A stretch of 64,000 nucleotides of DNA from Paramecium octaurelia (taxonomy: Eukaryota; Ciliophora; Oligohymenophorea; Peniculida; Parameciidae): the NCBI GenBank assembly GCA_905182995.1, contig CAJJDP010000041.1:59297-123296 (forward strand), written 5' to 3'. The notes below the pieces were generated by a model. It searched no databases. It saw only the letters and a list, made by a program, of their open reading frames with translations, and had not been told where the DNA came from. This document shows positions 23,508-36,305 of this stretch, in pieces (the first letter of the stretch is position 1; each line of letters starts with the position of its first letter). Both the position numbers and the translations under genes were made by a program.

Positions 23508-24313
23508 TCATTTAATGAAATCGGCCTTGATTTGGTTGATTAGAATATTAAATTATTCCTCTATGTCTGCTTTCTTAACTTTATCTTACTTTTGGTAATG
23601 GGACAGTAAAGATTTCTAAATTGATTGTAATTATAAAACTAGAGTTGACAATTCCTTTGGCAATTTCTTAGAAGATGAATTGAATTATGACTTTTTACTG
23701 CTAGATAACCCATTATTTGACAATTTGAGATTTTCTTTAGCTGACTTTTTAGTTCCTGAAAAGGCATCACTTTCTAAGTCGATTTAATATATATTTCTAC
23801 TTGATAGAGCTCCAACATAGAGTGAACTTGTCTTCTTGTGAGATGAATTTTAAAGGTTCGTGGAAGGCAATTTGGATGTTGATTAATTGATATCAAATAA
23901 CTATCTGGGTTTTATCACTATTTCTTCTGGTTTCAATGGACTCACTTCTCTGGTTTCTGGTATTTCCTCTAAGATTTAGGGTTATATGTAGATGTACCTA
24001 TAACGAAGCTTTCATTTTTCTGTGTAGTAGAATGATAATGAAATGATTACGACACTTGGGTTGGAGTGCTTTGGGTAATCGATTTATGCCTTTGCCATAG
24101 ATCTATAAGTTGCTCCACATTCTCATTTGCTTACTTTAGTTTGACTGTGAGACTATTTTTTATGAATCATGTACCCCTATCCACAGAGAGTGCCTTGGAA
24201 CTTTATCTAGACTGATTTAAATTGAGAACCAAAGGTTGCGAATTTAACTTATAATCTGTTCTTAAATAGTGGGTATTGAAAATTTGAGGACTTTGAACTT
24301 ATTGATTTTTCAT
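23508..24313 (-). CDS. Ser/Lys/Gln-rich protein, unknown
   Basis: Protein of 248 residues starting MKNQQVQSPQIFNTHYLRTD. Two introns: one of 30 nt ending in CAG and one of 29 nt ending in TAG, needed to keep frame into KLKQANENVEQLIDLWQ and later EEIPETREVSPLKPEEIVIK. The first part carries a short helix, the rest is Ser/Lys-rich (GTKKSAKENLKLSNNGLSSS) with a helical C-terminus (KKADIEEQFNILINQIKADF). No domain recognised. Confidence 0.65.
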
Positions 24314-24450
24314 AACAGCTACAAAATTAAAATTAATTATATCAACATAAAAAGCATCCTTAAACTTAGAAAAATTAAATTTAAATAGAACAAATGATGA
24401 TGCAAAAATGAAAATATCATCTAACCATATACATATATATTAGTTAAAGT

Positions 24451-25620
24451 TCATTGTTATTTCTTTTTATAATTTGGAGTTCCCTAATGCGATTTTATTA
24501 ATTGCTTTGGGGTCTTGTGTCGAATGGTTAAACTCTTAATTTCTTCCATATTCTTGACATTGAATTGTAGAGTAGTTCTGCCTTTAACAAAGAAATTGTT
24601 AATTTATTGAGGAGTGGGTTTCTTCTTGGTGAATAAATTATTATTGAGTGCAATTTTGGTTGAGAAAACTTTCTTTGCTAATTCTAATAGTAATTCATTT
24701 TATTAGGGATTGTTCCTGACAGTGGTTTAACAAGACTTGGTTAATTCAATGTTCCCTAATGATGCTTATCTTGATTTTAATTAAGGGGGTCTTTTAGTTG
24801 TTTGATTCTCAATTTTAATCTTTGTATTGGAGGATTGTCTAGACAATTAAGGGGATCTTAGATTGCGTTCGGTTTGAGGAGGGGACCTGATAATTCTATT
24901 TTTATTTTCTTTATTTCTATTTGTTTCGATTTATTTGCACTACAGTTTTTGGGCTTCAACGAGAGGATTGATTTGTTTTTGAATGATTTTGTTATAATTG
25001 AATATTTGGAACGGTTGATGCTTTTGTGCATCATTTCCAATCATTTTAACAAGATCTTTTAAAATGGTGGTATTATTAGAGATGTCTGTTTGAGTGGATT
25101 CAATTTTCAAATCCTTCAATAAGTTCTTCATTTAACTAACAGATTGATCTTCAGAAGTATCTTTAATTTTTCGAGGAGACTCTTATTTGAATTCCTTATG
25201 ATTTTGAGCGAGACCCAATTCTTACTTAATTTTACAATATTAAAGTTCCCTATTTCTCTCCATTCGCTTCTTAATTATAGTTGAGCAGAAATTTCTTGGG
25301 ATATTGATGTGATATTTATAGTATTCCAGTAGGGCCGGTAGTCGATCTTCACTTTCGAGAAAACGATAGTATCTAGATCAGTTGGTTGAGGGTATATACC
25401 TCCGCATGTACTCATTTTGATCATTGAGATGCAATTGATCTCTATAACGGATGTTGCATTTCACACATCGATCTTCGATTATGTCGTTTATGTCTTTCTC
25501 ATAAAAGAAGTTTTGTGATTGAGAGTACTTGCAATACAAGGCTCTCTTGAGGATGAGGTGAAAAGACCCATCATTTCGCAGTTTTTCGCAAAACATGCAC
25601 TTGCTTTAATTAACTAACAT
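24451..25620 (-). CDS. protein with N-terminal CxxC/CxxC zinc-finger-like motif, unknown
   Basis: Intronless frame of 389 residues, start MLVNQSKCMFCEKLRNDGSF. The first about 70 residues contain CMFC and, about 40 residues later, RCVKCNIRYRDQLHLNDQ, so four cysteines could bind one zinc. After YRFLESEDRLPALLEYYKYH the protein becomes Lys/Asn/Gln-rich, with coiled segments (SQMKNLLKDLKIESTQTDIS) and a basic C-terminus. The second segment, DRLPALLEYYKYHINIPRNF, resembles the EYFKRF...YPQKIALLTEYYKFH stretch of the gene at 21361-23301, which suggests the two proteins share a domain. Function unknown. Its start lies 76 bp from the start of the divergent PP2C gene. Confidence 0.75.
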
Positions 25621-25696
25621 TTATTAATTTTAATGAGTCGAGAAACAGAAAAAAAAGAGATGCATTATTTAATATCTTGAATAAATTATTATATTT

Positions 25697-26874
25697 ATGC
25701 AACCAAATTCAATTAGTTCTCCAAAATTCAAAGTGAGTCGTTTCAATCCTCATAGAGAACATTTGAAAACGTAAATTACCCACACTTCTTTGCTTACTCT
25801 AAAACCTAGGGCGTCTTTGCCTAAAATCTAAAAAAACACTTCCCAGATTTCTCAGAGAAGTGAAATACCTCTGTTAAAAATGCAATCTATGGGGTCTCCC
25901 GTATGTCAGAGTTGCCTCTTGGAAATGGACAAAGTGTATTGTGTTTGGCATAGTGAAACTGGTATAGTGGGGGGAGAATAGAAAGTATATAATCCTTAGC
26001 ATGTTAGAAACATAATTAAGATGCTATTTTAGTTTAAAACCTGAACAATTATTAGTTGTTTGTCGTTTGTGATGGCCATGGATCTTCAGGCCATTTGGTG
26101 TCTAACTATGTCTTGAATACCCTAATTCAATAGATAGAGTAAGGAATGCAGAGAAATCAATACATGCTATAATACAACACTTAATTGCACAAAACAGTTA
26201 TAAAAGGAGCATTTGCCAAAACATCCAGTCTCTTGGAATAGAGTTCTCTCCCCATCATTAGAAGTGGGTGTACGTGTAATATGGTGATGTTACTGTAACA
26301 AAATATAGTGCCAGCAGATTTGGGCGATTTTTAATAGGAATTTCAAAAGGAATCAGTAGTGTACTGTGCCAATGTTGGAGACAGCAGAGCCATGATGGTA
26401 AGCAAGGGAGTCAGAGGAGGGTTGATTACTAATTAATTGAGCATGGATCATAGATTGGATGTGGTGGAGGAGAGGAATAGAATCAAATAGAAGGGAGGAA
26501 CTATAGCTTAATTGCAACACAATGGACAGTCAGTGGGTCCATTTAGAGTATGGCTGGATGAGATGTAGGGATCAGGTTTGGCTATGTCCAGAAGTTTTGG
26601 AGATACCCAAATGCAATCGGTGGGAGTCACTTCAGAACCTACCATTTATGAGTCGAAGGTAAGACAACAGGATTTATTTATGGTGATTGCTTCAGATGGT
26701 GTGTGGGAATATATGACAAATTAACAAGTGGCAAAGTTGGTTTATGAGAAATATGAGTAGCAAGATCAGGCAGCTTAGTACTTAATTTAATAGGCTTAGC
26801 AGTAATGGAAGGAAAACGATGTAGTTGTAGATGATATTAGTTGTATTGTTGTATTTTTTAATTAATCATTATGA
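25697..26874 (+). CDS. PP2C-type (PPM) protein phosphatase
   Basis: Metal-dependent Ser/Thr phosphatase of 381 residues. Motifs in order: QKHNQDAILVQN, VVCDGHGSSGHLVS (metal-binding Asp), VVYCANVGDSRAMM, SMDHRLDVVEERNRI, GSGLAMSRSFGD, FMVIASDGVWEYM and the final DDISCIVVFF (metal-binding Asp). All metal-binding aspartates expected for an active PP2C are there. One 32-nt intron lies before the QDA motif; with it removed the length is divisible by three. The N-terminal about 100 residues are basic and Ser-rich and probably regulatory. Substrate unknown. The stop is 25 bp from the stop of the convergent SUMO-protease gene. Confidence 0.93.
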
Positions 26875-26899
26875 TAATAATAAAGATAAAATTACACTC

Positions 26900-28397
26900 T
26901 CATTATTCATAATAATTTTATTGCGGATTCATGTAAAAGTCCAGTAACATAGATCTTTACTAATCACTGTTCACACTTATGGAACTCTTTTGATTCAGGA
27001 ACTCTTTGAACAAATCCTAGTCTATTTTATCGTATTCATCTTCATTTGTATCTAATATTAGGATACATTCATTGTTTACAGCAACTCTCAATTATTTCTT
27101 GTCTCCTCTGTTTGTAATTGACTAGAGCCTGCTCCTTGCCTAATTCAACTAGTTCAATCAACAATTGTTTCATTAGAAGTCTCTTTCTGTTAACAAGTGT
27201 CCTTGGGAATAGTTTCAATTTGTAAATGCCTTCTGGGGATTCAAAATCTGATAGGAGATAATTTGGATTGGACAGGAATGATTCTGCATATTCTAGAAGG
27301 AAAGCCCCACAATCTACATAGTTCACTTGTCTAGGCACTAAGAGTTAATAGGCTGGAATTTGCTTAATTGGAGAATCATTATAATTGACATCAGATTATA
27401 TTTTGTCACATTGCATTTTATGTAGATACCTTTATAATGTGAAGAGTCATACATCTTTATTATTGTAACTAACTTTTAATCTATAATTCCAAAACTGTCT
27501 AAGTATATGATAACAGAATCTTAAAAAGATTTGCTTTGTTTATGAGCGATCAGGAGAGACCAATGTTCAGGCAAATTGATGGGAAATAGTAAATACTCCT
27601 TTTCAGTCAAATCCTCTTTGACCCATCTCTTTATGTGTTCGTAGGATTGTTTGAATAGTTCATTTATTCTATGATTATCATTCTATTAGATAGTTTGCAA
27701 TTTGTCAAAGGGACATAGTTTCTCCACAAAATAAGTGTTAAAGATGTATGTTTTGGATCTCAAGGATTCATCGAGTAATTCGAACTCGATAAATTTTAAA
27801 TAAAAGTTTATAATTCCATCATTCAAATAATTGGGTGGATTTAATTTTAAAACATCGTGATATTTGATTTAAATTGTCTTTTTTTGAGTGCCACTTGAAA
27901 ATTAAAAGTTGTATTCATAATCCTCTTTCAATTAAGTGTCTAATTCTAGTATTCTCTCCAAGATTTCTTAATCTTAAAACTTCGCGAATCGCTCTTTCTG
28001 CTGCAACTTGATTTGATCCCACATTTATTGATGCTTCATCTAAGTCTATCTTTTAGTCCTGTCATTTGACTCGAAATTTAAACTAATTATTGATAATTGT
28101 ACTATTTTGGATCACTATATAATGGTGTTACTAATTATAATTAACAAATTAATTTATCAATATTCTCAAGCGCTCTTTTTGTATCTGCTTGTGAAATGAA
28201 TTTAGGTTCTATCGGTTGTTTTTAATCTTCAATCTAATGAATTGGATTACAGATATTACCTATTTTGGAATCTTTTGCTTCACTTCTTCTTCTGGTAATT
28301 CAAACTCTACTTCCTCCAATATTTTGAAAGCATTCTGAATGCCTTATTTATATTGCTAGAAGTAATTGATAATATTTGGCTGCTTTTATTAAGACAT
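26900..28397 (-). CDS. ULP1/SENP-family SUMO protease (C48)
   Basis: Cysteine protease of 466 residues that should process or remove SUMO (or a related modifier). Catalytic elements: EHWSLLIAH (His), YLDSFG (Asp), and RQVNYVDCGAFLLEY (Gln of the oxyanion hole and the Cys). NPPNYLNDGIINFYLKFIE matches the ULP domain entrance, the W/YLND motif. Five exons with introns of 26, 20, 23 and 28 nt give a length divisible by three. At first sight the locus looks like two genes overlapping by ATGA at 28036-28039, but a 20-nt intron (GTACAA...TTAG) fuses them. The N-terminal about 170 residues are helical and Gln/Lys-rich, probably a targeting part. The C-terminal tail after SCYTNEDEY is separated by the last intron. 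Confidence 0.9.
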
Positions 28398-28438
28398 TTT
28401 AATTTAATAATAATAATTTGTTTTTAATATATATTTTA

Positions 28439-31400
28439 TCATTAGCTTTTCCTTTTTTGCTATTGCGATAGTGCCATTAAAAATTGATCAATTCTTGGAT
28501 ATTCCATTCTCTTCTGCTCCAACTACTCCAATTTCCTTGGATCCTTCGAAGTCAGAAATTCCCTCAAGATAGCCTTCTCTTACTCATTCATCATGGCAAT
28601 CAATTCCGCCAATTCATTCGGTTATTGTTATTATTATGGCTACGGCTATTACTACTAAATGGGATGTTGAGGGTGCATGTGCATCATTGGCTATTGCAGA
28701 ACTGGTGGTTGAGTAGGAACTTACTGCTAAATTTAAGGAGGCTAGGTTTATTGCATGACAGGTGCCATCTAATTGGGTAATTGGCTACTCATTTGATTAG
28801 GCATTTGGGGCTTTGCTATTAAATTTAATATAATACCATAAACATAGGCATTTAAGAAATTGGATAAGGCTAATGAAGGTTTTGTTGCATAGCCTATTAT
28901 TGTTATTATAATTGCTATTATTATTGTTACTGAATGCTGCTCTGTTGTTAAATCGATTACATAGTATGTATATTATACTCCTGTCTTCTTTAGAGTCTTG
29001 GATCCTCCAATTGGTGGAATGTAACAGGAGGAGCTATAGAATCCAACTATTTAACATTTCAAATATATTTACTAAATTGTAGTTGCTACTTGCATTCTAA
29101 GGCCTTATCGGAATGACAGGAGTGCTATTGATGGGATTTTGATGAGGTTGCACATTCGGTTACTACAATGGGAACATCATCTCTGGCTTGTAAAGAGGAG
29201 GAGGAGCTTCGACTGTTGGTGTCCTTATAGGAATTGGAACAGCAGGTCTTATTGATTCTAGAGTAGGTTGGACAGTTGATATCTTTGCAAAGCCTATCCT
29301 GTCTTTGGAGATCATGGGTTGTCTAATCTATAAAGACATTATGTCATTTATGATTGTTTTGGGATATGATGGTATTTCCAATGGGACCAATTTAAAAATT
29401 TGATCTTTATATAGCACTTCTGGGTAGACGAACGTGCTTGGATGTGTTGGCACTTCTTTTTTCAATTCCTTAAATGCCAACTTCCATGGGGTTACCTCAC
29501 TCACTGTTAAAGATTAATATTTCAACATTTTATCGCCCTCCAGAACTGTCTATTTGAAAAAGGAACTCAAGACTTATTGTTGTTTACCCTTGGATTGCTA
29601 TTGCGAAATCTTTTCTTGTATGAGTTAAAAGACAACTTAGTGTGAACGCGGTTCACTGGGCAAGGTTACATTTTGATCTTTAATTTCTTTGTTGTTGGAT
29701 TCGATTTATTTCAATAAGTATTGGAGCAATTTTACATGCTTTATGAAGTAAGGGATGTTATTGAGTTAATTGGATAGATTAGTAATGAAATCGATAATGT
29801 TTTCTTGTTTATTGAACATGAGTGTTTAAATGGCTCTTTTTCTTACATCTCCTGGATGAATGACATTGTTTGGTATAGAAACAAATAATCTGAAGAGTAA
29901 ACTAATGAACTATTCAATAATTGATGTGTAGACTGATTAAAATGGTAAGTTATTGTAATTTAATATGGCTTGATGAACCAACTCTATGATGCTATAGAGT
30001 TAGAAAATTGGTTTAGCCTTGTATGGATTTTGCGTATAGTCTGAGTAGAGAAGAATATTTTGACCAACGATATTCTTTGAAGTGCATTCCAAGATCTCGA
30101 TGATTAATTTAGATGATATCAAATTTAGGTGATAGTATTCTTTGGAATCTTCTGTATATTCAATATGCTTAACTAAATTCTTAGCCAAGCTCTTAAGTAA
30201 ATCTTATAAATAGGTGATATGAGGAATGTCTTCAATTAAATACTAGTAGGATTGAGATTCCGATTATAAGAATTGGCAAACACCACATTCATGATCCACA
30301 GCCTTTTTAAAGATCTGTAGAATTTGATTACGCAATGTTGCAATCAGTAATTTATAAGCCTTCTCAGTAGGTTAATTATCACAGTAATCATTTTCAGCAT
30401 CTATCAATTTGTATATTTTGATCATGTCTTCATTCAAATGTTCATAATTAAATATGTACATAAAGCCACAGTTGCATAGACAGATGTCTATAGCTTGGGT
30501 TAAGAATAATCCCAAAAGCACCCAATCTTATCTATATTTCAAATAGAGTTATTGATCTTCTTTCTTCGCTAGGGCCTTAATTTTATTGGAATAATTCTTG
30601 AGTTGATCTTCAATTATTTTGAACAGATGTTGCGAGATGTTATGATCGTACAATTCCAATAAATTCCTTAAGACTTTGAACATTTCATTTTGCAGAGCTG
30701 AATCAAATGTTCTTAAGGAAGATTACATCAGATTCTAGAGACATTTCTAGTCTCCCATGGTATCAATGAGAAATCCAAGGTCTCCATTCTTTGTGTAATT
30801 TTCAAATTCATCATCGTTTTTGCGCATAGGTTTAAATAACACATTAAATATGTTATTACTGAATTAAGGTTTATTTTAATTGTCTTTAATCAAGTATTGC
30901 ATCAAATTAAGAATGTACTTTTACTCTTCTTAGTTTCTGAATGCTGATAAATACAAAGATTAAAATAAAGTCTAGATCTCCTAACTTCCTTATTGGGCAT
31001 GTAATTTCAATTAATCATTGTCTTCATCTTAAAATGAATTCAGTGTAATAACATAATTGAAGCAATTCCTCAAGATGTTCAATAAATTTTCGACCTTCTA
31101 TTTGCATCCTCTTAGTCCATTTGGCTATACCTTTTATAGAGAGACCCATAAATCAATGAGGATCTTACATAAATCATTAGAGTGGAATGAACTCTCACAT
31201 CCCAATTGGACTCTGAATTTCAATCGTTCCTATATCAATTCTATTGTGTTGTAGGTAAGATCGAAATAATGTCTTAAGATCTATTGTTGGTTTGGCAATT
31301 TGATCAACATATATTCAGTCTGTATGTTTTTCGAAGTCATGGCTGTAAACAAATTAATTAATTTGCCAGCAAAACACTCTACTCCTGCTATGACCTCATG

Positions 31401-34112
31401 TTCAAAGAAGGGAATGAAATAAAACTTATTGCAACTACACAACCATTTAAATATTTTGATTGCTCCATCTAAAAACTGTAAACTTTAATAAGGTTAATCG
31501 AATGTTCCCAAAAGTCTAAATTCAGATTTTAATTCCTCATGAATTCCTTTCTTGTGTTCTCCAACTCCAAAATATTCCTTCAACTTATTCTTATCAGGAT
31601 CTTGATTGATGGCAACGAATTTCAATTTAGCATGAAATGATTCCCTAATAGCTTTTGTTGTATCTTTGGCCAAAAATAATTCGTATGGTTCTAACACGCC
31701 TGATAAGAGAATTTGAGATAAGCGGAAATCTGAGCTGAATCTGGATTTCTCAGTGTTGACGTATTTGATAAAGCGAGCATTGGGTGCTATAAGACGATCA
31801 GCCAAAAAGAGTCCTATATGTGTATCGTTGTATCTTAGAACTATGATTATTTTCAAAATTTACTATTGATAAAGATGTGGGACATAATGGTGATTTCTAC
31901 TTCGTGTTCAATTATGTCATCCAATTTAGTTACAGACATGATATACAATAAGGCCTCACTGAAGAATTCATTATTCATCAAATGAGTAACAGCTGCACAA
32001 TTCTGACTTATTTCATCCTATTCTTCAGTGTATTATTATAATTAACCTAACAATGATATCAATTCATAATCATAATCAGAACCTAATAGTTTAATGTAAA
32101 TTTAATCCATTAAATTGATCAAAACTAATGATGATTTTATTAAATTTAATAATTATATATCATTGTTTTTGGTTAAGACTCTTATTATCAACTTTAGGGC
32201 TGTAGTCTCCTGACAAATTACTACAATGCCCCCCTTAATTTATAAGATGCGATAAATCAATTAACAACACTAACTATAATTCTAATTAAGCACCATCATA
32301 GCAGCAATGTACTTCATAAATTACATCTACTTAAACCACATTGCATTTGCATATGTTATACATAAGTCCTTCATCTACAATATCTCCTTAACCAACTTAA
32401 AATTGGCAGTCTTCGTCTTCTCTGCATCAAACAAACAGTACATCAATTCCCTCTGCTTATCACAATAAAAGTCCTTCTAAACAGCAAACAAAAACAAATC
32501 CAACCCCACAAGATTCTCGAACTCCCATTGATATGGCAAATTATTCAATAAGAACTCCATGGTCCCATCCTCATTAAATGCCAATTTCCCCTAATAGACC
32601 AAATCAATCATATTCTTCAACTTCCTGAATCTCACATAAATCTACAATCTGTTCAAAGCCACATGACATGCTTAAACGATCTTCTCATCTTCACTTTTCG
32701 ATGCCGTATAAGCCAACAACTGAAACCCATTAAAATTACTCACTTACTCATTGGTAAATTGCTACTACTCCTGAGTCACTGACTTGCTCTTACTCCTGCT
32801 TCTGCTTCTACTCTTTTTCTTATTCTTCTTCTTCTTGCCCTCCTTGTTCTCCTTCTTCTTCTTCTCTTTATCCTTCTTCACCTTCTTCTTCTTCTTCGGT
32901 GATTTCTCAGAATCTTGTGTCTTGATTTCCACATTTCGTGTTATCAATTCATTGCAGAATTCTACATGATTCATGCAATTGTACAAAGTCTCAATCACCT
33001 TCAATTTAAAGTAACTAGGCGATTGCTATATCTCAATCAGAAATTCCAATAATTTATTCAGGCCTCCCTTATCCAGAAATAGCAAGGCGTGATATTTTGA
33101 ACTGAGTAATTAAATAATAATTGGAAATGCTCTAATGGCTGAAGAATAGGATGCATGAATTGCAAAGATCACAGAATCCACAAGGGAAGTAGGTAGCAAT
33201 TTGTAAATACGATCAACATCATTGAAATGTGCAGCTGAATGGATATCTGCCTTTGAATGTTTTAAATGTTTAGTTAAGACTCTATGCATTTATTCCAATT
33301 TCTCATGATACAATGACACCAATTGTTTATCTACAAAATCATAGTCTTAATCTATTGATTTCAATTCCTTGGCCAAAATTTCAATTTATTTTTATGACTC
33401 CTATTAATTGAATTGTTTATCTTCAAGTAATAATTATGGCTGAATATTATCAACACATAAATGGTAATTCTCTTGGTTGTAAATGTGATCCAAAACTTAA
33501 TTTCTCTACTTAATGATTTGCTAATAGATTTTATTATCAACTGGTTGATTAATTGCGCGTACTCTTTAGATTCTGGCATCGATTACATCATTCAATTCCT
33601 GTAATCCAATATTCTTACCATAAGTAGGATTGTAACTTTGGATCGATTGTCCTGACATGATTTCACCATACATGCAAATTGTCAGTCGTTTATATTGTCC
33701 TCTGAACACTATAAAATCAGTGATGTACTATAATTACAATATATAAATATAATACTGGCTATTCAAGTGTGATGAGGATATCACAATTGTTGGAGGAGAT
33801 TTCTTGACTTCCAAACAAAAGTTGATATCTTGATTATGGCTTGTTGGTCTAATAAGATTTAGCAAAAATCTCCAAATTGCGTAATGGCTCTTCACTTTGA
33901 GTAATTGTAATTAATTTTTTGAGATTCTGATGCACATTATAACCAGGTTTGACAATTCTGATCAACTAGACCTTTACAAGTGATTGGAATATGATTTCAT
34001 CACAGACTTTTCCTTCTTTGACTTTCTATCTTGTTTGGTTCTGCCCACTTTCCAAATGCTCCAAGTTATCAAAGTATAACAATTATACAAAGTGATCTAT
34101 GGGATAACTCAT
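28439..34112 (-). CDS. VIRMA: Virilizer (VIRMA-like) protein, m6A writer complex scaffold
   Basis: Very large protein of about 1,860 residues, similar to the length of animal VIRMA. The N-terminus matches the Virilizer N-terminal domain pattern: QLLYFDNLEHLES, LVKVQLIRIVKPGYNVHQ, then TDFIVFRGQYKRLTICMYGE, the place of the family's DGLVL(K/R)GWY...LTLAIYG. Then follow armadillo/HEAT-like helices (LLFLDKGGLNKLLEFLIEIQ) interrupted by a Lys/Glu/Ser-rich insert at 32768-32910 ending in RSRSRSKSKS. The C-terminus is Pro/Gln-rich and ends with a helix ILREFLTSKDPRKLEQLEQK. In animals and plants this protein holds the METTL3-type RNA methyltransferase complex together in the nucleus. Introns of 28 nt (N-terminus) and 23 nt (31855) were identified; at least one more small intron must exist because the sum is not yet divisible by three. 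Confidence 0.78.
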
Positions 34113-34142
34113 TATCAAAAGATTTTTAATTAAAATAAATAA

Positions 34143-36235
34143 ATGTCTTCCTTTAATTAGAAGTAACAAAAGAAGCTTAACGAACACAAGGAGCTGGCTC
34201 AGAAATAGAAGGATGCGAACGAGCGTTTCCAAGAAGGCAAGAAGATAATGTTGAAAGAGAACAAGACAGCCAATGATTTTGATCGTGCAATCTAACTGTT
34301 TTCTGAAGCAATCACATTGTTATAAGTCATTAAAATATATAATAGTTTTAGAATTCAAGTCAAACAGAACCGCAATACGCCAAGTTTTATGCTGCCCGAG
34401 GTAATGCCTACATGCAGACTGGCCAGTATTAGAGAGCACTCTTTGACTTTTCAACTGCTGTGAGATTCGAGGAAAACAATGCAGAACATTATGGGGCAAG
34501 AGGAAACTGTTTTCTGCAATTGGGAGAAGTCAATGATGCACTGAAGGAATATGATAAAGCCATTCAAATCAAATCCACAGACGGTTTCCTCTTTTTAAAT
34601 AGAGCACTTGTGTATGCCAGATTGGATAATTACAAAAAGGCCATTGATGATTACTAACAAGCTCTCAAGTATTTGAAGGACTCCAATGCGCAATTCAAAG
34701 CACACTTTCACATGGGAAATTGTTATAGACAAATCAAAATGTACGATCAATCAATTGAGCATTTGTAAAAGGCTTGTGATATCAAAAAAGATGAAGCCCC
34801 AGCTCACAACAATCTTGGATTGTCATACTTTGAGAATCAATAATATGAATTGGCATTGGAGAGGTTTACCAGGGCCATCGAATAAGATGAATCAAAAGCA
34901 ACTTATTACAATAACAAAGCATTGGCATTATATCATCTGGGTGATTTGAAGGGCAGTCTGATAGAATTCAATAAGGCTCTTAGTATTGATGATCAAGATG
35001 CCCGAGCATTATACAATAGAGGAAATACTCATTTGGCCTTAGGTAAGAGAACAGAAGCACATGCAGATTATGATAAGGCAATTAAATTGATGCCCAAAAA
35101 TTCAAAATTCTATCATTCCAAAGGACTAGCCTATTAGGATTCCGAGGAGTATGAAATGGCTATAAAAATGTTCGAAGAGGCTTTGAATATCACTCCAAAT
35201 CATATGCCTTCCATTTTCCATTTAGGTCTTATGTATCACAAGAACGATAATCTAAAGGAGGCTTTGTCATTGTTCACTTAAGTCTTGAATGCTGAAGGTA
35301 AAGATCGATTGGTCTACTCTTCAAGAGGATTGGTGTATATGGATATGAAAAATTATGAATTGGCCATCCAAGACTTCAATGCAGCCATTGAAATGGAACC
35401 TACATATCCCGAGACGTATTACAACAGGGGATTGGCAAGGATTGAAATGCATGAACTCAACGATGCCATCAAGGATTTCGAGTAAGCTCTTGAACTCAAC
35501 TCCAACAACCCTGGCATATACTCAGGTTTAGGTTAAGCATACAGATTAAAGAAGAACTATGAAAAGGCCTTGTTCTACTTGGACAAGGCTTTAAAGGAGT
35601 CTCCTCATAATCAAGAGTTCTTGGTTTAACGAAGCAACATCTTTATTGACAAGAAAGAATATCCAAAAGCCATAATTGATTTGACAAGTGCGTTGGATAG
35701 GAAACCGAATGATGCATAGATCTATTACAGGAGAGGACTGGCATATTATAAAAATTAGGAATTCAAGAAAAGCATTGCTGATCTCTACAAAGCATTTGAA
35801 AACAAACCATTTTAAAGTTATGTGCCTGACATCCATTATCATTTGGGAATATCCTTTGCCAACCTGGAAATGTTTGATAAGGCCATCGAGCCTCTTACTA
35901 ATGCTATAGATTTACAGAAATACGAGCCTGCTTATATTCATGAAAGAGCAAAGTGTTTTCTGTTGGTGGGCGAAAACCAATTGGCTTTGGAAGATTTTGA
36001 TAAGGTGATTGAAATGCAAGTATTATTGGGTGTAATATGATAGCCACACAATTCTCATGCGTACTTTGGAAGAGCCTTTGCTCATAAAGCCTTATAGTAA
36101 TACGGGAAGGCAGCAGAAGATTTTGGGAGGGCAAAAGATTTGGATCCGATGAATCCCAAATTGATTGTGAACTTCAAATAGATCTATTATGTGAAATATA
36201 TCAAATTGTGCAATCCTGGAGAAGAACAGAGATGA
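34143..36235 (+). CDS. tetratricopeptide-repeat (TPR) array protein
   Basis: Protein of 680 residues made almost entirely of TPR units, at least a dozen, each with the W/Y-G-Y-A-P-type spacing (for example AEHYGARGNCFLQLGEVNDA, DARALYNRGNTHLALGKRTE, YPETYYNRGLARIEMHELND). Such arrays bind peptides or proteins; ciliates use them in intraflagellar transport, chaperone and cortical complexes, and no extra domain shows which applies. The N-terminus is a charged helix (KQQKKLNEHKELAQKQKDAN). Two introns (26 nt starting GTC, 24 nt with TAG) keep the frame. It is head to head with the Virilizer gene with only 30 bp between start codons. Confidence 0.92.
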
Positions 36236-36305
36236 TATTATATTCCAAACTAATAATTAAATATCTGAAATTTTGTAAAGAAAATATTATTAAAAATAAT
36301 TTGAG

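Noticed and set aside
28036..28039. ATGA overlap of two minus-strand genes (protease region)
   Set aside because: A 20-nt intron fuses both frames into one protein with matching phase and no overlap.
28484..28780. Plus-strand Leu-rich frame
   Set aside because: Antisense of the Pro/Gln-rich C-terminus of the Virilizer-like gene.
32784..32969. Plus-strand poly-Leu/Phe frame
   Set aside because: It is the antisense of the Lys-rich insert of the Virilizer-like gene.
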